The notes under the pieces were generated by a model. That model made no database searches and was not told where the DNA came from. It was given only the letters and a program-made list of their open reading frames with translations. A program made the translations under genes and the position numbers. From Diploptera punctata (Eukaryota; Arthropoda; Insecta; Blattodea; Blaberidae), in NCBI GenBank assembly GCA_030220185.1, contig JASPKZ010007250.1:2817501-2881500 (forward strand): a stretch of 64,000 bases of DNA. The letters run 5' to 3'. Position 1 is the first letter of the stretch; every line of letters starts with the position of its first letter. Positions 61,916 to 64,000 of this stretch are shown here, piece by piece.

Positions 61916-61974
61916 TTAGTTATGATTGATTAAAATATGGGAGGTTTGAATGGGACACCCTGTACATTTGAATG

Positions 61975-62335
61975 GTGTGGGTATAACAACAAGTGGCATT
62001 AACTCAACAAAGGCATAAACGATTACTTTTAGTTTCAGAATAACGAATAAGTTTAAAAATATGCTAAGTTCTTTAAATATTAAATACTGGCGTGGTATTT
62101 CTGCTTACTGCCTCTTCTACAAAGTTGTATCCCAACATAATACTTTACATATGAACAGTTTTGCTTGACATGGTGTGTCAGAAGTATATTACAAAACATG
62201 ATGTTAAATTTTACAGAGCCGCCGGCGCTTAAAGTTTCAAAACAGCTGTCGTATTGTAAATAAAGCACAGATAGTCTGATACAATGTTCGATAGTATAAT
62301 CACACGAGCATATAGCACATAACATAAACAGTCAG
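61975..62335. other. Unassigned stretch
   Basis: Nothing recognised. Confidence 0.35.
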
Positions 62336-62337
62336 CT

Positions 62338-62590
62338 TCTTCTTCTTTTTCCTCCAGTTTCCACATCTGCATTAGACTGTTGGGATTGCCTCAATCCATT
62401 TCATTTACTCCACTCTTGTATCATTCTCCGGAACTTAACCCGTTACTTCTTGCTACATCCCCGATACCAATCATATACTCTTTTCTCGGTCTTCCTCTTC
62501 GTATTTTCCCTTCTGACTTTCCTTCCATTTTCCGGTAAGCTTCCTTTCCACTTTTTTCATTCTTATTATATTTCCAAATAACCTCGATTG
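62338..62590 (-). pseudogene. LINE-H-like 3' fragment
   Basis: Minus strand: GNIIRMKKVERKLTGKWKES-like and GKIRRGRPRKEYMIGIGDVA motifs, then a GAAGAAGAA tail at the left end. Confidence 0.62.
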
Positions 62591-62747
62591 AAGGGTACGG
62601 GAAGAAAACTTGTAAATTACTCTTCCATGAAAATTTAAAAACGAACTTTTAAATATATAGCGTATTTATTTATTTTGTAGTTCGATTAAGCTTATGACGT
62701 GGTATTATTAAGCACAGCGCGGAGATACTAAGGACCAACCGCGTTCT

Positions 62748-63509
62748 CTCTTGAGTAACACTAAGGAATTGGAGCTGCAAGTAAAAAATAAAACTAAATA
62801 TATCGTTACACATAGAAATATATTATATAATGGAAATGGGCAATTAATGATAAATGAGGGAAATTTTGAAGAAGTGACTGAATTCAAATACCTAGGAGCA
62901 ATAATTAATTAGAGAGAGGAATGACGTGCACAAAGAAATTAAATATACGCTCATTTTCTGTAAATGGAAGCTATTGTGCGTTACAGGGACTCTTGTCCCA
63001 ACTTCTCTCAAAAAGCGTTAAACTTGAAAATATTAAAAACTGTTATTCTACCAGTTATATTATATGGATGCCAAACATGGATTTTTACTTTAAGGGAGGA
63101 GAAAAGATAATCAGTATTTGAGAATAAAGTTCTTAGAAAAAACTTTTGGACCAAAGAGAGATGAACAGACAGGTGAATGGAGAAGAATACAAATCAGTAA
63201 GCTACATGATCTTTATAGGAAACCAAATATAATAATAACAACAGTTAAGTCTCGTATACTGCGATGGGCAGGACATGTGGTACGAATGGGGAATGAAAGA
63301 GGGTCATGGAAGCCTATTGTAAGAAAACCATAGGGAAAATACCCAGATGGGAGACCAAGAATGGGATGGGAGAATATTAACCACGATTTGAGGGAAGCTG
63401 ATTATACACGGGATAACTGGAAAACATTAGCTTAGGATAGGGATATCAAGAGCTTATGTCAACGCAGCCATGAACTTACGTGTTCGATACAGCCAGTGAG
63501 TTAGTTAGT
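62748..63509 (+). pseudogene. RTE-A LINE 3' end, longer copy
   Basis: From the KELELQVKNKTKYIVTHRN-equivalent through TEFKYLGAII and GPKRDEQTGEWRRIQISKLH to the tail gagttagttag. Several frameshifts. At its tail a TTAA element begins. Confidence 0.84.
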
Positions 63510-63513
63510 TTAA

Positions 63514-64000
63514 GAGGGGTGATGGGTGAAATTTCTATTTTCTACATTTTTTGAGCTAGAGACTTGAGTTTTTGCACAAACATTCATTGCATGATACATA
63601 ATGATGTGTTTAAGTTGCATTCTTGTGAGACATTTATTTTACGAGTTATTAAATATTATATTTTAAAAAATTGCATATATTATAATTAAATGGATTCCAT
63701 AATTTTTTTAGTAAAATGTCTGATTTTTTTCGTACAAGACCCCTAATATATTTAGAAAATCATCATGCATTAGAATTCTTATAATATGAATACAAAGGGA
63801 GAAAAAACGTACTTCATGTGTGGAATTACAAAAAAATTAATAATTGAATACATTTTACTTTTTTATTTCTTAAAATACTACTTCAATCATGAAATCCATG
63901 CACAACTTTGTTATCCATTGTTTTTAGGACATGCAGTAAAATTTTGAACATTTTAGGACAAAATTTCTGAATTCCATTCAATTTTGAATGTACAAAAATG
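63514..64000. mobile_element. TTAA element, left part (runs off the window)
   Basis: TTAA at 63510-63513, then GAGGGGTGATGGGTGAAATT followed by tctattttctacatttttt, closely matching the left end at 11138. Its right end is outside the window. Confidence 0.78.

Larger units (their letters stand above)
61105..61962 (+). mobile_element. Tc1/mariner-superfamily deletion derivative with fused transposase
   Basis: TA at 61103-61104 and 61963-61964. Inverted repeats of about 97 bp start CCGTGTCCCATTCAAACC at the left and end GGTTTGAATGGGACACCCTG at the right; the right repeat is split by a LINE-E insertion. Between them is a 71-residue frame (61275-61490). Without LINE-E the element is about 507 bp. 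Confidence 0.86.

Overview
This is a eukaryotic, AT-rich window made almost entirely of transposable elements, many nested inside one another. I found no bacterial-style operon and no convincing host gene. Spliceosomal-scale spacing, tRNA-derived SINEs, 5'-truncated LINEs with target-site duplications (TSDs), TA- and TTAA-flanked DNA transposons and a Penelope-like element together point to an arthropod. From memory, the commonest LINE C-terminus (motif LRWAGHVARMGNERRAWKLL) resembles proteins predicted from cockroach or termite genomes (Blattodea), but this was not searched. Family names used here (SINE-A/B/C, RTE-A, LINE-B to LINE-K, repeats D and F) are my own labels.

Layout. 1-9 kb: SINE-A, several RTE-A 3' ends, three tRNA-like cassettes in an inverted-repeat block (1.37-2.08 kb), a pogo-like MITE inside an RTE-A copy (5.24-5.87 kb), and LINE-D/E/H fragments. 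9.9-12.65 kb: one old RTE-A copy split by a fold-back element and by a TTAA-flanked element, which itself carries a young RTE-A insertion with a 17-bp TSD. 12.6-24.5 kb: LINE-B, LINE-F, repeat D, stacked RTE-A insertions (18.3-19.8 kb), a CR1-like and a SINE insertion in a further RTE-A copy (20.4-21.65 kb), and a 220-bp piggyBac-like MITE. 24.5-34.8 kb: SINE-B, a degenerate LINE with a cysteine/histidine knuckle, a 166-bp triplicate, a perfect 99-bp-arm palindrome, a tRNA-Tyr-like pseudogene, two internally deleted but end-complete RTE-A derivatives (28.5 and 32.4 kb), and a Penelope-like GIY-YIG fragment. 35-46 kb: a transposase-remnant MITE, a Helitron-like repeat, broken LINE-B, more SINEs and LINE-D. 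46.6-49.8 kb: the most complete reverse transcriptase (552 aa, YADD), followed by a TTAA element holding 13 almost identical 43-bp tandem units. 50-64 kb: repeats D and F, an RNase H-type LINE fragment, a second tRNA-like/palindrome locus (53.2-53.7 kb), Helitron-like repeats, nested SINEs, an internally deleted transposase fused N- to C-terminus (61.1-61.96 kb), RTE-A and the start of another TTAA element.

How the parts relate. Autonomous machinery is represented only by decayed or 5'-truncated copies. The non-autonomous layer (SINEs, deleted RTE-A, MITEs, palindromes) is the better preserved part. Exact TSDs allow the order of many insertions to be read. The observations most worth following are the two RTE-A deletion derivatives, the hyper-homogeneous 43-bp array, the perfect palindrome, the tRNA-like cassettes with a shared unusual anticodon loop, and the fused transposase remnant.
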